This document shows, in pieces, positions 1 through 12,900 of a DNA stretch of 64,000 nucleotides. The stretch comes from Taeniopygia guttata. Its lineage: Eukaryota; Chordata; Aves; Passeriformes; Estrildidae. How positions within the stretch are numbered: the stretch's first letter is position 1; every line of letters begins with the position of its first letter. The notes beneath the pieces were generated by a model, which was given only the letters and a program-made list of their open reading frames with translations, searched no databases and was not told where the DNA came from. The position numbers and the translations under genes were made by a program. Where the stretch lies: assembly GCF_048771995.1 (NCBI RefSeq), contig NC_133043.1:10372501-10436500 (forward strand). Direction: 5' to 3'.

Positions 1-469
1 ATTCATCGTTTGTTCCCAGGTATTGTACAGGTGTGAGATAGGCTTGTGATGAAGCGACACGATGGAGGTCATTGACAGTAACTGCAGCAGGAACGTCCCA
101 CGTGTGGAAAGGTGCTGCGGGAGGAACGCGTTAGTGGCAGAACACGAAGAGGATGACTTTATCAATGTAACCTGGATGCACCGTGGGAATTTTTCCCGTT
201 TCTCTGAGATCTTTGCTTGTATTCTTTTCAAATGTGCGGATCGGGAAAGAACGTGGGGGTTTGGCAGCGCCTGTCGGGGGATGAGGTTTAACCCGTGTCT
301 GCACGTGGGGCGCAGCGAGGAGCCGGCAGCACAAGGGGCTCTGAGCGTGCTCCTGAGCTTCGCCTCGCCAAAAACCAAGTTCCTCGGGAAATCCCATCTG
401 GGAGCCGGCTGAGCCCCCGCTGCCGATGGGCAGGAGAATGAGCCCGTGGCTGTGTGCCCGGGAAGGCCG
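1..469. other. Upstream flank of TOM1L1, no gene recognised
   Basis: There is a plus-strand open frame of 116 codons (62-412), but its translation resembles nothing I know. Composition drifts towards the CpG island at the right, where long open frames arise by chance. I see no repeat or RNA gene. Confidence 0.5.
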
Positions 470-865
470 GGCGGTGCTTTAGGTCCGGGCCGCGGTGAGG
501 GGCGCGGGGCTGGCACCGGGGCGCGGGGCTGGCACCGGGCCGCGGAGCTGGCAGGGCGGCATGGAGCAGCCGGCGTAGGGCGCTGAGGGCAGCGGCCCGA
601 AGGACAGCTCGTGTTCCCGAGGGAAAGCTTTGCCTGAGGGCTGTCGGGGCCAGCAGCGCTGTCAGGGACGCCCGGCCGGGCCCCTGTCCCAGGGCAGGCG
701 CGGATGGAGCCGGCCCCGCCGCGGGGCGGTGCCGGGGCCGGGCCGGAGGGGCCGCGGCGGCACCTGGAGCGGCCCCGCCCGGGCGCGGGGAGGGAGCGGC
801 CGGATCCGGCGGCGGGGCCGGGGCTGCCGCCCCGCAGAGCCCGCGGGACGCTGCCGGCGGCGGCC

Positions 866-923
866 ATGGCGTTCGGGAAGGCTCCGCGGGACCCGTTCGG
901 CACGGCCGTGGGCAGCCTGGTCG
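866..923 (+). CDS. TOM1L1: TOM1L1 coding exon 1 (start codon)
   Basis: It encodes [19 protein letters not shown] plus one base. The donor is tcg|gtgagt. The human protein starts very similarly (MAFGKSHRDP, from memory), which fixes the start. Confidence 0.95.
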
Positions 924-3900
924 GTGAGTAGCCCGAGCGGAGCCCCGCGCCCACCTCTGCCCCCGCCGGGCGCTGACCCTCCGCTCCCCTTGGCCTTGCA
1001 GAGCGGGCGACGCTCGGCTCGCTGCAGACGGAGGAGTGGGGACAGTTCATGCACATCTGCGACGTGATCAGCGCCACGGAGGAGGGGTGAGCGAGCGGGC
1101 CGGGGCTGCGGGGCGCGGGGCGGCTCCGGGCAGCGAGCAGCCGGCCGGGAGCTGGTGTGCGGTGTCCCGAAACCAAACAGCGCGGGCAGCGGCGGCTTCG
1201 GCTCCCAGGCACAGCTTTGCCTCTTGTGCAGCCATCAGGGCTTTTAGGGATTAGGCTCGGAGGTTCTTCCCCATAGACACACGCTAGAGAGACTGGTGAC
1301 AAAGAGCTCTTCGCTAGAGAAACTGGTGACAAAGATTTCTTGCCTGAGTCTGACGTGTTTTGTGCTTGTCAGGCTGAAGGGCTGCCCCTATGCTCTTCAA
1401 ACCCACCTGGAAAAAGGCTTGGAGCACTTGGGTGCCCACGACACTATTTAAAACTCTAGGCTTTTTGCCTTGGAGCTCCCTCCCCGTGCAGGGTCTCAGC
1501 CGGGTGCAGGTGAGCCGGGATGCTGTGCAGTGGGTCCATCCATCCATCCCTGCCCAGGATGTGCTCCAGGACTGAGCTGCTCTCCAGCGCCGGACGGCCA
1601 CGGCCAGACTTGCTCAGCCACTGGCTGCTCTGAACTTCCTTGTTTCCACCTGCTAAAGGGGAAAAAAGGAAACTTGTTCTCATGCAAGATCTGCTTCAGC
1701 ACTGTATTGCGACAACTCATTCTAGCAGTGGCATATTTTAACACTAGCTAAAGAGTTTTCTCCAGAACAATGAGGTATGGTTTACTTTCTGCACAGGTGT
1801 CTTTTTTTTCTGTATCAACTTTTCTTTCCTCTCCTTGTTTTGGATTCCATGCTCTCACCCGTGGTTCTTAGTGCTTGGAATGTCAATAATAATGACTTCC
1901 TTCTGGTTATTTCCATAAGCAACAGCACGCTCTGACAGTCAGTGTTAGTTTTTATGTTAAGTTTCCATGCAACCGAGCCTTTTTTTAATAAACGTTTCCT
2001 TTTGTGCACAGCTTAGGCTTGCAGAGGAGCTCCTTGTAACTTCCTCCTAGGCAGCTACTACTAGTCACAGGCTGTAACAGGAGAGTAGGAGCAGCAGAGC
2101 TGCTGCACCTAATTAGGCAAATGGTTATTTTAATGCAATATCCAGACCCTGACCAGAGCATTTCCAGATGCTGCAGTGAGGGAAGCAAGCAGGAGTGGGA
2201 TTGTAGTACAGGGGAAACTTCTCCACTCCTGTGCCTCCATCTATCACTTGATGCTCTACTGATTTGCCTGGGTATGATACATGATTAAGAAAAATAGAGA
2301 CATGTCTCTTTTTTTTTTTCTTTTTCTCATGAAGTATAGCACTTCAGACAAAAAGATGCAGTAATGGTAAACACCCACTTAATTGACTTTGACATTATTT
2401 CAACAAAGATTACTTTTTTTTTAATAGTGAAACATTGTGTTTGGGCCTCTTGCTCCATCTCAGATTCTAGAGAGATCCTAAAGAGATCTTAGGACATCTT
2501 GTTTATGTTGATCATGAGTGTTGGGCTGGCCCTAATAATTGTACACTATAGGTAGTCCGTATTGATGAGGCAAAACTGCTTCCCACATGTGATAACCTCG
2601 ATACCATCTTCCACCCTTTTCCTCCTACACAGATAGTTAAAAGATACGGGGTGTATATATAGAAATGAAAATGGCTGGGTTAGAAATGCCCCTATCTCTG
2701 GGCTGGGGTGGGTTGTCCATCCGTGGTAGTTACTCAGATGAGTTAAGTGCATCCTGCAATTATAAGATTGGAAGTTACCCATGACACCCCTACTCCTGAC
2801 AGCACTCCCAGGAGAATATTTTCTAACTGCATCATACAGGCAAACTGCCAGTCAACTCTTGCTGCATCTGGCAATTGATATTTCCTTTCATGGCAATAAA
2901 AGCTAGATAAGTAATTCTGTTCTAAAACAGTGGAAAATGTAATTTTGGAGCAGATTTTGCAAGGAGAACAACTTCATTTCTCTGCACAAGTCTCTGGAGT
3001 AATATGCATAGTCTGCTGTAACAAACCTGATTCACTGCTTTGTTGCTCTAGTTCAGTGCTGAAGAGATTTTGCTGAAATCAGTTGGGCAATTGCTCTGGT
3101 TTTATGTGGGTGTAAACACGGGGTGGATTTGGTCTTGTATCTCAGGCTGATATTTTTGGTTCTTGGATTAAGTTATGAACTAGAAAATTTCACTGATAAC
3201 TTTTCCTCTTTCATTTCTTGTCCCAGACCTAAAGATGCAGTTAAAGCACTGAAGAAGAAGCTTTCAAAAAACTGTAACCACAAGGAGATCAGGCTTACCT
3301 TGTCTGTAAGTACAGCTATATTTATATTAATTAGACACTAAGAAGGCAAACAGTCTAAACGATAAGGTGGCATGCAAATTATCCCTGACACAACTCTCCA
3401 GGATGTTTTCAGTCTTTGTTGTTTGTGTGTACAGCACTGGCACAGTGCAGATCAGATGGTTTGCTGGCATTCCATGGACTTCTGGATGATGCAAATTCTG
3501 GTGGTGAGGGGGGTGGGGAGGTGACTTGTTCTGGGTAAAAGTAGGATAATTCTTATTTGCCCCAGCAACTGTCCTGTGAGAGCCCCACCTGTTTGTGAAA
3601 GACACAGAGGTTAGGATATTACATAAAAGCTACATTTGACCATTCTATTACTCACCTTGTGGTGCTGATCTTAGTCAAACTAAGCACAGTGTGCAGCATT
3701 GGTGGAATGTGTGATACGTGCTTGGTGAAAGGAAATGTTATCACATATAAATGATAAATTTGAAGGAAAAGGTAACCAGGGTGGGTTAAGTAAGGGAGCA
3801 AGAGGCAGAGCGAGCTGTGTGAAATTCAGATGTTATGGCTAAAGGTTGGAGTGTCTGGGAATATCCTTACTTGACATGTGGTCTCTAGAATCTGACAGTG

Positions 3901-6900
3901 TTCCTGAACTGCCCCAGGGTTTGGGGAGCTGTTGTGATTTCAGCCAATTTAAGATTTACTGGAGTATGTTAATGCAGGAAGTTCTTATACTGTCCTAAGT
4001 CCTGATTTTCTGACTTGAATTACTCTTGACTACCAGTGGTGCTACTATGACAAGAGTAATATCTTTTACATTTTAAGTTCTTGAGGATTTTATTTTTTTT
4101 TTAATTTGGCTAAAAGTATTTTCTTCACCATTTCCTTTTTTGAGGTTTTGGAGGCCTATCTGCATCACTTGGAGTACTATTACTCATGGGTTTGGTATTT
4201 GTTGTGCAAAATCATAATCTATGTCAAGATGTGCTGAGAAGTGATTAGAGAAGATGGGTGATGGGTAGTGCCAAATTGTAGGTTGCTTAGCAATTGCCCA
4301 AGTGTCTCGCGACAAGTTAGAGATGCAGATAATCATTAAACATGTCAATGGAGACCTTCAGCTCACTCTGTTTCCGCACTTCTTCCCTGGCTTCCTCCTC
4401 CACTGTCCCATGAGTCACATTTTTGTGTGTTCTGTGTGTTTACATAATGAGAACACTGGCTTTCCACTGTACCTGCAGCCCCTGTCTCAGGCGTGTCTCC
4501 TGCAGCCCTGGTGCAGCAGGGTCCTGGTGTGTTATCTGACAACCTCTGCTGATAACCCGGGTCTGGGAGCTGTTCCTTGAGTATTTACAGTGCAGGTATA
4601 CCCAAGGTGACACTATAGATTAGCTTTTGAGTATGTAAAAGTGGGGGAAGGATCTTGTTCCAGGTCTATCCATGGAAGAACTTTATCACACTGACCTGGA
4701 AGCTCATTGTGCTGCAGAGGGAGCATGCAGCAGGTTCAGCTGGGAGTGCAATTCCTGTCCTGTACCAGCCCCTTTCTCTGTCCTCACCCACTCCCATGCA
4801 CACCTGTAACTCACCTGCCAGGCAGTCACATCCTCTTGGCCCAGCTGCAGTTTTCTGTTTGCAGAGCTCTTATCCCTGTATTCCTTTGTTTTTTTTCCTT
4901 TTTTCTAAGTTTAAATAAGTTCCAGCCTTTCCTCTAACTCCTCTTTCTAGCTTTAGTTCTTGCATAAGATCTTTTATACTTTGCCTCTCCCTCTGCCTCT
5001 GGCTTTTTTCCTTTTTCTTTTTTTTTTTTTTTTTTTTTTTTTTACCAGTACTGCCATAATTTTACCATGTGTAAAATCTTTCCTTTGATGACCTCATTGC
5101 TGGCCATGTGTGGTTTTTACCTTTCCCACATCACTCTTCCTATGTGCTGTATCTTCTGTTTTTATCTTCTTAATTACCTTAATGTAATTGTTCCTGTGTT
5201 CCATTTTGAAATGCTTAGATGACAACAGCAATTAATTGCAAACGGAAAAAAATAAATAATTTTCAATCCCTGAAACACAAGCCCTTCCCTCCCTGTACAA
5301 CTCTCATCTTTTAAAAATTATTTTTCTCCCAGAGTTTTGCAAAAATAAGGGTTCTTTTTGGATGAACTGTTAGTGCCTGTATTTCTTACAGTAAGTGTGG
5401 TCCTCTGGCTTTTGAGACTCTACATAAGATTGTCTCTCCTACCTACATTTGATAAAACTAAGAAGTTTCTACAAATCTCGTTTCTTAGAAGTGCACTTTG
5501 ATCCACTTCTATCTATTTAACCTTGACATCCTTGAATTTAGTATTTCTAATGAAGCTGCTTAAGGAGCTCATTCCCAGAGGATGCACAGTGAGTGGAGTT
5601 TGGAAATCTTCATGGGAGCAGTTCAGCTGCACTCGTTAGCCCTGATTCTGTTACTGGGATGAGTTAAATCTCAGCAGTGTGCTCCTCCTCCTCGCTCTTG
5701 GGTGATGCTTTATTTACTCGGGGGAAGAAGGCTGAGTGCCAGCTGGATAATGTGCTGGCTCTGTCTTGGCTTCAGGTGCTCTGAGCTGCTGAAGTTCCTG
5801 TGAAGTCACGAGGATGGAGGTGTTTGTGTCAGGCCATGGAATTGCCTCACTCCCAGTCTTTGATAACACCCAGAGATCAGGGCTGGCACTGCAGGTTGTG
5901 CAATCGGAGTGAAGAGGATCAGAACTGGCAGGCAGGAATCCAACAGACTGTGTGTGTGTTACCTGACTTTTTATTGCTGGTAGACTTTAGATAGATAAAT
6001 TCTGTTTATGTAATGAGTACTGAGACAGCCGTTCAGTCACCTGCACAGAGCTCCCTTGGTTTTGTAAAGCTTTGTTTGCTGCAGCGCCCCAGTTCCAATC
6101 CCTGTAAGGGCTCAGGAGCTGAACAGCACGTGGGGAAATTGTTCATTGAATGTGTCCCTCTCACTCTTGCATTCAAAGCAGTGGGCAGAAATTTAGGATT
6201 AAATTACTGTTTCACCTGTGTATTGCATTGTTGGCAAATATTTTCAAGGAAGTCATTTTCCCAGAGAAATTGTGGATGCCCCATCCCTGGAAACATTCAA
6301 GTCCAGGTTGGATGGGGCTCTTAGCAACCTGATCTAGTGAATGGCAGGGGAATTGGAACTAGTTGATCTTGAATGTCCCTTCCAACATAAGCCATTCTAT
6401 AATTGCCTAGAATTAAATTTTGACAGGTTTTTTTTCCTAAGACTATTTCCATTTTCCCTTTTAATTGTGTGTAATTTTTCGGATGCAGAAAAAAATAGCA
6501 AGGCATATGTGGCCTTCAGAGTTTAGTTTGTTAAAGTAACATTTCACAAAGCATCTGAAGGTTTTTTTAAAGGATCTGAAAAACAAAAGCATGAGAGATT
6601 CCTCCAACTCCTCGGTTACAAAAGTGTTACTCTATTTTTGTTATACTTTATGGTATATGCTGACAAAGAAGAGGACATAAAGTGGGAGCAAAAGAAATCC
6701 CAATCTCAGTGTTTGAAATGTGAAATCTGAAAAATTCAAGACTTCTGAAAATTCAGTGTTTTTGAAATGCTGAACTTTGATCAAGTGTACCCAGCTCCTG
6801 CACTGTAATTGGTGAGTGGCAGCTGAAGGAGCTGCTCATTCCGGTTTGGTTTAAATGCTGGCCTTGGAAAGAGCATATTGCAGTTCCAAACCCCAGCTGG

Positions 6901-9900
6901 GCAGGCATCAGGATGTGTTGAGCAGAGTGTAATCCTGGAGATGGATTAGTGGCTTGTTCCCTTGAGTCAGAAATGTGAAGAAGCAGGCTGTTCATCTGGC
7001 TTTTCTTGCAGCCGCCGTGGCTCTGTGGTCCCTCACAAGCTGCACCCACTGCTCAGCTTTGGGGACCAAACCTGGCTGCTTCGGATGTGCAGCGAGTCCT
7101 GAAATCTGAGTGAGGTCTCTGTTGATAGGAACATGGCTGGCTTTGCTATACTCACCATCTTCTCCCATTTCTTGTTTCTGCTTCACAGTTTAGCTTCACC
7201 TCTCTGTAGATGCCTTTTATCATTTTAGTTCTGTGATTCAGCCCTGTAACCAGAAGCCTTGGGTTACACAGTTTGCATCTTTTGCTGAGTGCAGATCTCT
7301 GGGATCAGTTATCCTGGAACACAGCAGCTCTGTCAGTTCCAACACTTCTCACATCCTGTTTGCCACTGACAGGAAGTTTAATGGTTTGATTGAAGTTAAT
7401 TTGCCAGTTTTGTTATTAAAACATGTTTCTGTTGAGTTTCCATTGTGCTGTGTGGAGCAGTGGTTGGCTTGGCCAGCTTTGATTTGTTCCTTCCAGTGGA
7501 AGTGCTTGGGACTATGAAATCCTCCTTGCACGATAAATGCCCATATTGAAATTCTAATGACAAGTGTTATTAGTGTGAAAGTGGCTTGTTCATGAATAGT
7601 CCAGTTAAAAATAATTGAGTCAAATTCTTCTTTTTCTTACACCAGCTTAGTTTTACCCTGAGTGGGCTGGGCTGGCATAATTGAGTGGAGGATCCAGACC
7701 ATTAGTTCAGTACTTTCATTCACTGGGTAAATACTCAGTCCCCTAAGTAGGGAATTAATAATAGGGAGTAGTATAACAAGTTTCCCATGCACTGGGTTGA
7801 AAATATTTTACACAAAGTATCTTTGAAGTACTGCACAGGCAAATGACTTGGCTTATTAGCATATGTTTCATGTACTCTCTATGAAAAGTAATGTTTTGAG
7901 CCAAGATATTTTTGTAATTATCTTCCAGTTAGCTTTTTGCACAGCAGTCTGTCAGTGTCTCTTTGTTTTACCCTGTTTTTGTTTTGGCAATATATTTTCT
8001 TCCAGTCTTCTTCTGTTCTCCTGTAAGTGCCTGATCACACTGGGAGAAAAATCCCTGAGTCTTGGGGCTAAAATATGAGTTACTAAAATGATTTCACTTA
8101 GTCAAATGTAGTCTGCTCTGAATAGGAAAGTATACTTAACCTACTTTTATCAAGATCACAATATCATCCCTTTAAATACATGTATCCTTTTGAGAATATG
8201 TTCTATCTGTGACATGATTCAGGGGAAGTTTTGTTTCAAAATCCATGAAATTTTGCAGCCTTTTGTTAATGTCAGCCCTTTGCTTTCACCTTTCTGTCTT
8301 CCATCCTTGGGAGGGAAAATGAAGCTGCAATTGAAGAGAAAGAAGCACAAGAATGATAATCTTTCCCTGTGTGGGTCATCATCCATCTTCACATTTGGGT
8401 CAGGCCAGATGAGTTCTGTTCCTGATTCTGCACCTAATCTGATTGATCTCAGTTTCCTCTCAAGTCCCAGGTGACTGGGATGTAATGGCAGCTTTTGACA
8501 TCTCTTCTGCAAAAGGAGAATTGTAATCAGCCACCTCCAGATGTACAAGGGAGAAAGAAGTGTTATGTCCTTACCACATCCTGCTGTGTTTGACAGGGCA
8601 GGCATGGTGCTTGCAGAGATCCTTCTCTAAGCATTTGAAGCATGGTTTTGGAAGTAGACTTCCCTCATGAAAATGAATCTGAGAATTGGAACATTTCAAC
8701 TCATCTGGTTAAAATCAATGTGACCTTTGAAAGGCGTGGAGAATTTGTGTTCCAAGTTGGTGAATTTGTTCTTTCCTATTTTGTCATTAGTCTCTCACTT
8801 ACAGGGCAGATTAGAGGACAGGCATTTAGTAATCTGATTTTCTTCTCTTGCAGAGCTCTTCAGAATCTGTCAGACCAGGGTACCTATGTTTAGGCAGTGA
8901 ATTAATTCTATTGCTGAACCTGTACAAGTAATTTTTTTAAGATATGGGAGGATTTCCTGCTGTTAAGGTACCATGTGTTCAGTAAATGCTGTGACATAGA
9001 AACAAGTGTGACCACGCTTCTCTGTTAAAAATAGTGTCACTGTGGCTGGCACAGCTTCTTTGGACTGTGCAGGTATAACAGAGCACACAGGGAGCTGCTT
9101 TTTACCTCTAGTGACCTCATCAGGCATACTAGTAAGCAGTTACTTGTTCATATCCATTCCTACTCTTCCCTCTAACTCCTTGAAACAAATTAAACAAAAA
9201 GAAAAAAAAAAAAAAAAAGCTGTCAAGTTGTGAGTTCCCCCCCCCCCGCCATTCTTTGTGTAATCAAAGGTTTTTTGTGTGTGCAGCTGCTAGAGATGTG
9301 TATGGAGAACTGTGGCCCAAGATTCCAGTCTTTAGTTGTCAAGAAGGATTTCTGCAAAGACAAGCTGGTGAAACTGCTGAACCCAAGATACAACCTGCCC
9401 ATTGATATGCAGGAGAAAATCCTGACCTTTATTATGGTGAGTCTGGAGTACACTGTGAGTGTTTACAGTGTCTCTGCTGTGTGGTAGATGTTTAATTGTG
9501 GTTAAGTGCTGGGAGGCTCTTCTGAAAGCAGAGCTTAACTTCAGAGCTGTTGTGGTTCCTGTTGCACTGAATGGAGTTACCCAGAGTGGAAGAAGGGAAT
9601 GACCTATCTTTAGGACCACATGTTTTAAAAGCATTTGTCTGACCCCCTGACTGGCCATTTCTGTGACTGTTACTGTCCCTGATATTTCAAAACCAGGTCT
9701 GGGCACGAGGTTTTCAAGGGATGGTGGATGTGAGCGAAGTAAAAGAAGTTTACCTAGATTTGCTGAAGAAGGGAGTGGAGTTTCCATCCTCTGACACCAG
9801 CAGTGGTGGATCTAAGGTGAGGATACACAAGGACACTTCAGAAATGGGACATGTTAATTTTATGGGATGCAGAAGGCGTGTTGGGTTTTTTTACTTAAAC

Positions 9901-12900
9901 GCTTCAGGGCAGAATATGACCAAATTATTAATGCACATGAGAAGGAATCAGTTTCACTTACAACAGCTAAGCTAACAACAAAGAAACCTGACCTATATAG
10001 TAGCTTATTTCATTTTCTAGTACAGATTCATGGATATGTTCTCAGAAATGAAGCATCTCTGTCTTGAGGCTTTGGAAGATCTGTGCATGCTGTTTACTTC
10101 AAAATAAATGAGTGCTTAGTGCTCCAAACTTGTCAGCTTCTGAAAGCCTCAATAAAAATGAGTAAGATTTTCACAAAAACACATACTGTTGAGAATATGA
10201 GCGTCATCTATCTTTAAGATTAAATGGAGAGATGTAGAAATCAATAAGAAAATATTATTGTCTGTGTATCTCCCCAGCTTCGCACAGTAAGTGTTATTTA
10301 AGCCTATGTCATAGGTAGTATTGTGTGGCATTTAGGACATTAACTATAAGTATGGTTTGAACATTGTGCAGTAGCTGGAAATACAGTACATGGTTTAATG
10401 CCATTCTTTCTAGATTTCCTTTTCTTTTTAGATGAATTTTCACAAGAGTTTTGGGCAGTGTGAAAGCCATCCATCACTGCATGGAATCTTGCAGTTACAG
10501 AGTTTGATGTCTATAATCAGTGCAGACAGGAATAATTCAGATTTATCCTGAGTTTGATATTCTGGTTGAATAGTGGAGTGTGCAAAAGCCTGTGTATTTA
10601 AAGGTTGTTGGAGCAAGCTGTGTGAAGAATGCTCTCAATAGATACTAATTTTTTCCCTCACCTAGTGCATTAGAGATTATTTTGTCTACCTCATGTACTT
10701 GCCAGTAAAAATCAGTGGCAAACCTTCTGTCTCTCTTAGCAGACCTGAACACAGTTTTTACCTCAGTCTCCAGGAAGTGAAGGGTTTGTAGTGTATCCTG
10801 CAGGCTGGGGTTTACATTTGAGTTTTTTTAGCAGTCAGTTCAGATGCAGTGCAGGTGAAGCTCTCTCAGGCTGTTACTGTTTTTCAGTCCAGGTGACTTT
10901 TGTATTTTACCTTCTGCAGAGACCCAGACTCAGCCCTCCAGCCTTTCTGCTGCTTCCAAGTGTGATCACATTCCAAATTGTCCTTCATTGCAAAATTGCA
11001 GTGGCACTCTGGGAAGGACTCTTTCCTCTTAGATGGCTTAATTATTCCTTTCTAGCCTGTTCTTAAGGCATCCCCACTTCATCCTGTGATGGAGTTTATT
11101 TGCAAACCCTTTCTAAAAATATTTGATTTCCAAGCCTTATTTCATTACAAAATAGCCATTAGATTTATTTTTATAAATAGGAGCACAACAAATTCCTTGG
11201 GAGCACTGATTATGCTGAAGCTCCTGCCCAGCTGTGTAGTCTGAGAGATGTTCCTCTCTCAGCAGAATATCTGCTGCAATTTTATTCAACCCAAGCTCTG
11301 TATGTTTGTGTTTTCACAGATTTCACCCCGGCCTTGTGCAAAGTCATCCCCATCCTCTGCCAGTCCTGCCAAGCGTTCCTTGCTGCCTCTTCCCACGGGC
11401 CCAACGCTGCTGTTGGCTCCGGAGCAGGTGCAGCACTGCAGGTTTAGGGGAGGGTGGGAGCGCTGAAAAGTGCTGTGAATGTGGGCCTTGAGCAGCCTGG
11501 GTGCCCCTGGAGGGACCCTCAGTGCACAGGGTTCCTGCTGGGTGTGTGGAGTTACTACTCGAGTGTGTGGCTATCTAATCACATCTTACAGTGCTCTTAT
11601 GCAAATTGATAAAAGCCTGTTCAGAGATAAGCAAGAAAGCCAAATTTATTTCACATAAGGCTTCTGTGAAGGGGTTGTTATAAAAAGCAGGAAGGCAAGG
11701 ACAGTTCTCTTGCATTCCTGCTTGCCCTGTATGTAACTAAAAGGAGGAGCAGGAACATCAGTAAGAGGCATTAACTGTAAGGAAACAAATAGTGCTGTCA
11801 GGCTTGGATCTTAGTTTGAGTGCACATTTAAAAGCTGAACTAATTCTGTTAATTTCCATGGTGTGTTACCAGAGTAAAACAATGCTAATTATTAATAATA
11901 ATGCATATTATACCTAATGGGAAAGAAAGTGTGTATTAAAGGTAAAAATTAATCTATTTGCTCTGTTCACCTACACCATATTCTCCTGTTGAATTCCAAC
12001 AGATTGGGAAACTGTACAGTGAGCTGGATATGGCAAAAATGAATGTGAGAGTCATGTCATCAATATTGAAAGAAAACGTTCCTGGCTCTGAAAATCCAGA
12101 TGATATGAATCTTTTACAGGTACATGATAATTCATTGATAGGGCTATTGGTTTGGTTATAATTGTTTTTTAAAGTGTAACATCTTGACTTTTAACATTTG
12201 GATTCAGACTGACAAATGGAACCCAACAACAGGTTTCTATCTCTCATTTTCTTTCATCTCCTTCACCTTCCCTTTGACATCTTGATAGTCAGGAAAGGAC
12301 AATACATTTGCAATGCAAATTTAAGCTCTAGGGAATTCCAATGGCAAAGGAATTTCATAATGGAGCGTTCTTTGTTGAGCATGTTCTGTCAAACAGCCCC
12401 GAGAACATTCCAGCTGGAGAATAGATGATGACACAGTGTCACTCTCACATCCATCCTGGAGTTTGCAGAGCTCTCTTTATTATCACCAGTCCCTTGGGGG
12501 CAGACTGGGGGCCAGTGAAGAATATGAAGCATTGGCTTTATGTGTGTGACCTCAGAGATTGGGAGCTTGCTGTGCTGCAGAGGAATTCATGTGCTCTCTA
12601 AGTGTAGCCTGAAGGAAGTGTATTGCAATAGTCCAGTGGTGTGACAGTGAACCTGTACATGCTCCTTCTGGGATATTATGCTTATTATTGTGCTTATGCT
12701 GTATTTTCCAGTTTAGAGACTAAAAGTACAGTATTACTTCAGCATTGCAATAGTGACCTATGTTAATGGAAGCTTTTCGGTTCCATGTTGTCTCTGAGAA
12801 CTTAAAAAGCTACATCCTTCTGTTTCTAACCTTACCTCCAAACTGCTACAATGAGGAAGCATTTTTGATAGTTTTGCAGCATTAAGTGTTTTGAAGAACT

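Larger units (their letters stand above)
470..1130 (+). promoter_or_regulatory. CpG-island promoter of TOM1L1
   Basis: A strongly GC- and CpG-rich block surrounds the first two coding exons, with several GGGGCGGGG/GGGCGGGG-like strings and no obvious TATA box. This is a typical CpG-island promoter. The exact transcription start cannot be read. A short 19-base tandem unit (ggcgcggggctggcacc and variants) lies at about 498-552. Confidence 0.7.
3306..9286 (+). other. TOM1L1 intron 3 (6 kb)
   Basis: This long AT-rich intron holds a 26-base T run (5018-5043), a sense CR1 3' end (about 6262-6405), and a 17-base A run (9202-9218) followed by an 11-base C run (9237-9247) near its 3' end. I recognise no other gene; open frames here are short and unlike known proteins. 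Confidence 0.6.

Noticed and set aside
62-412. 116-codon plus-strand frame at the left edge
   Set aside because: No recognisable motif, no splice or conservation support, and an overlapping minus-strand frame of similar length.
630-1067. Long Arg/Pro/Gly-rich frames on both strands at the TOM1L1 promoter
   Set aside because: Typical of CpG-island DNA; the true exons 1 and 2 use another frame.
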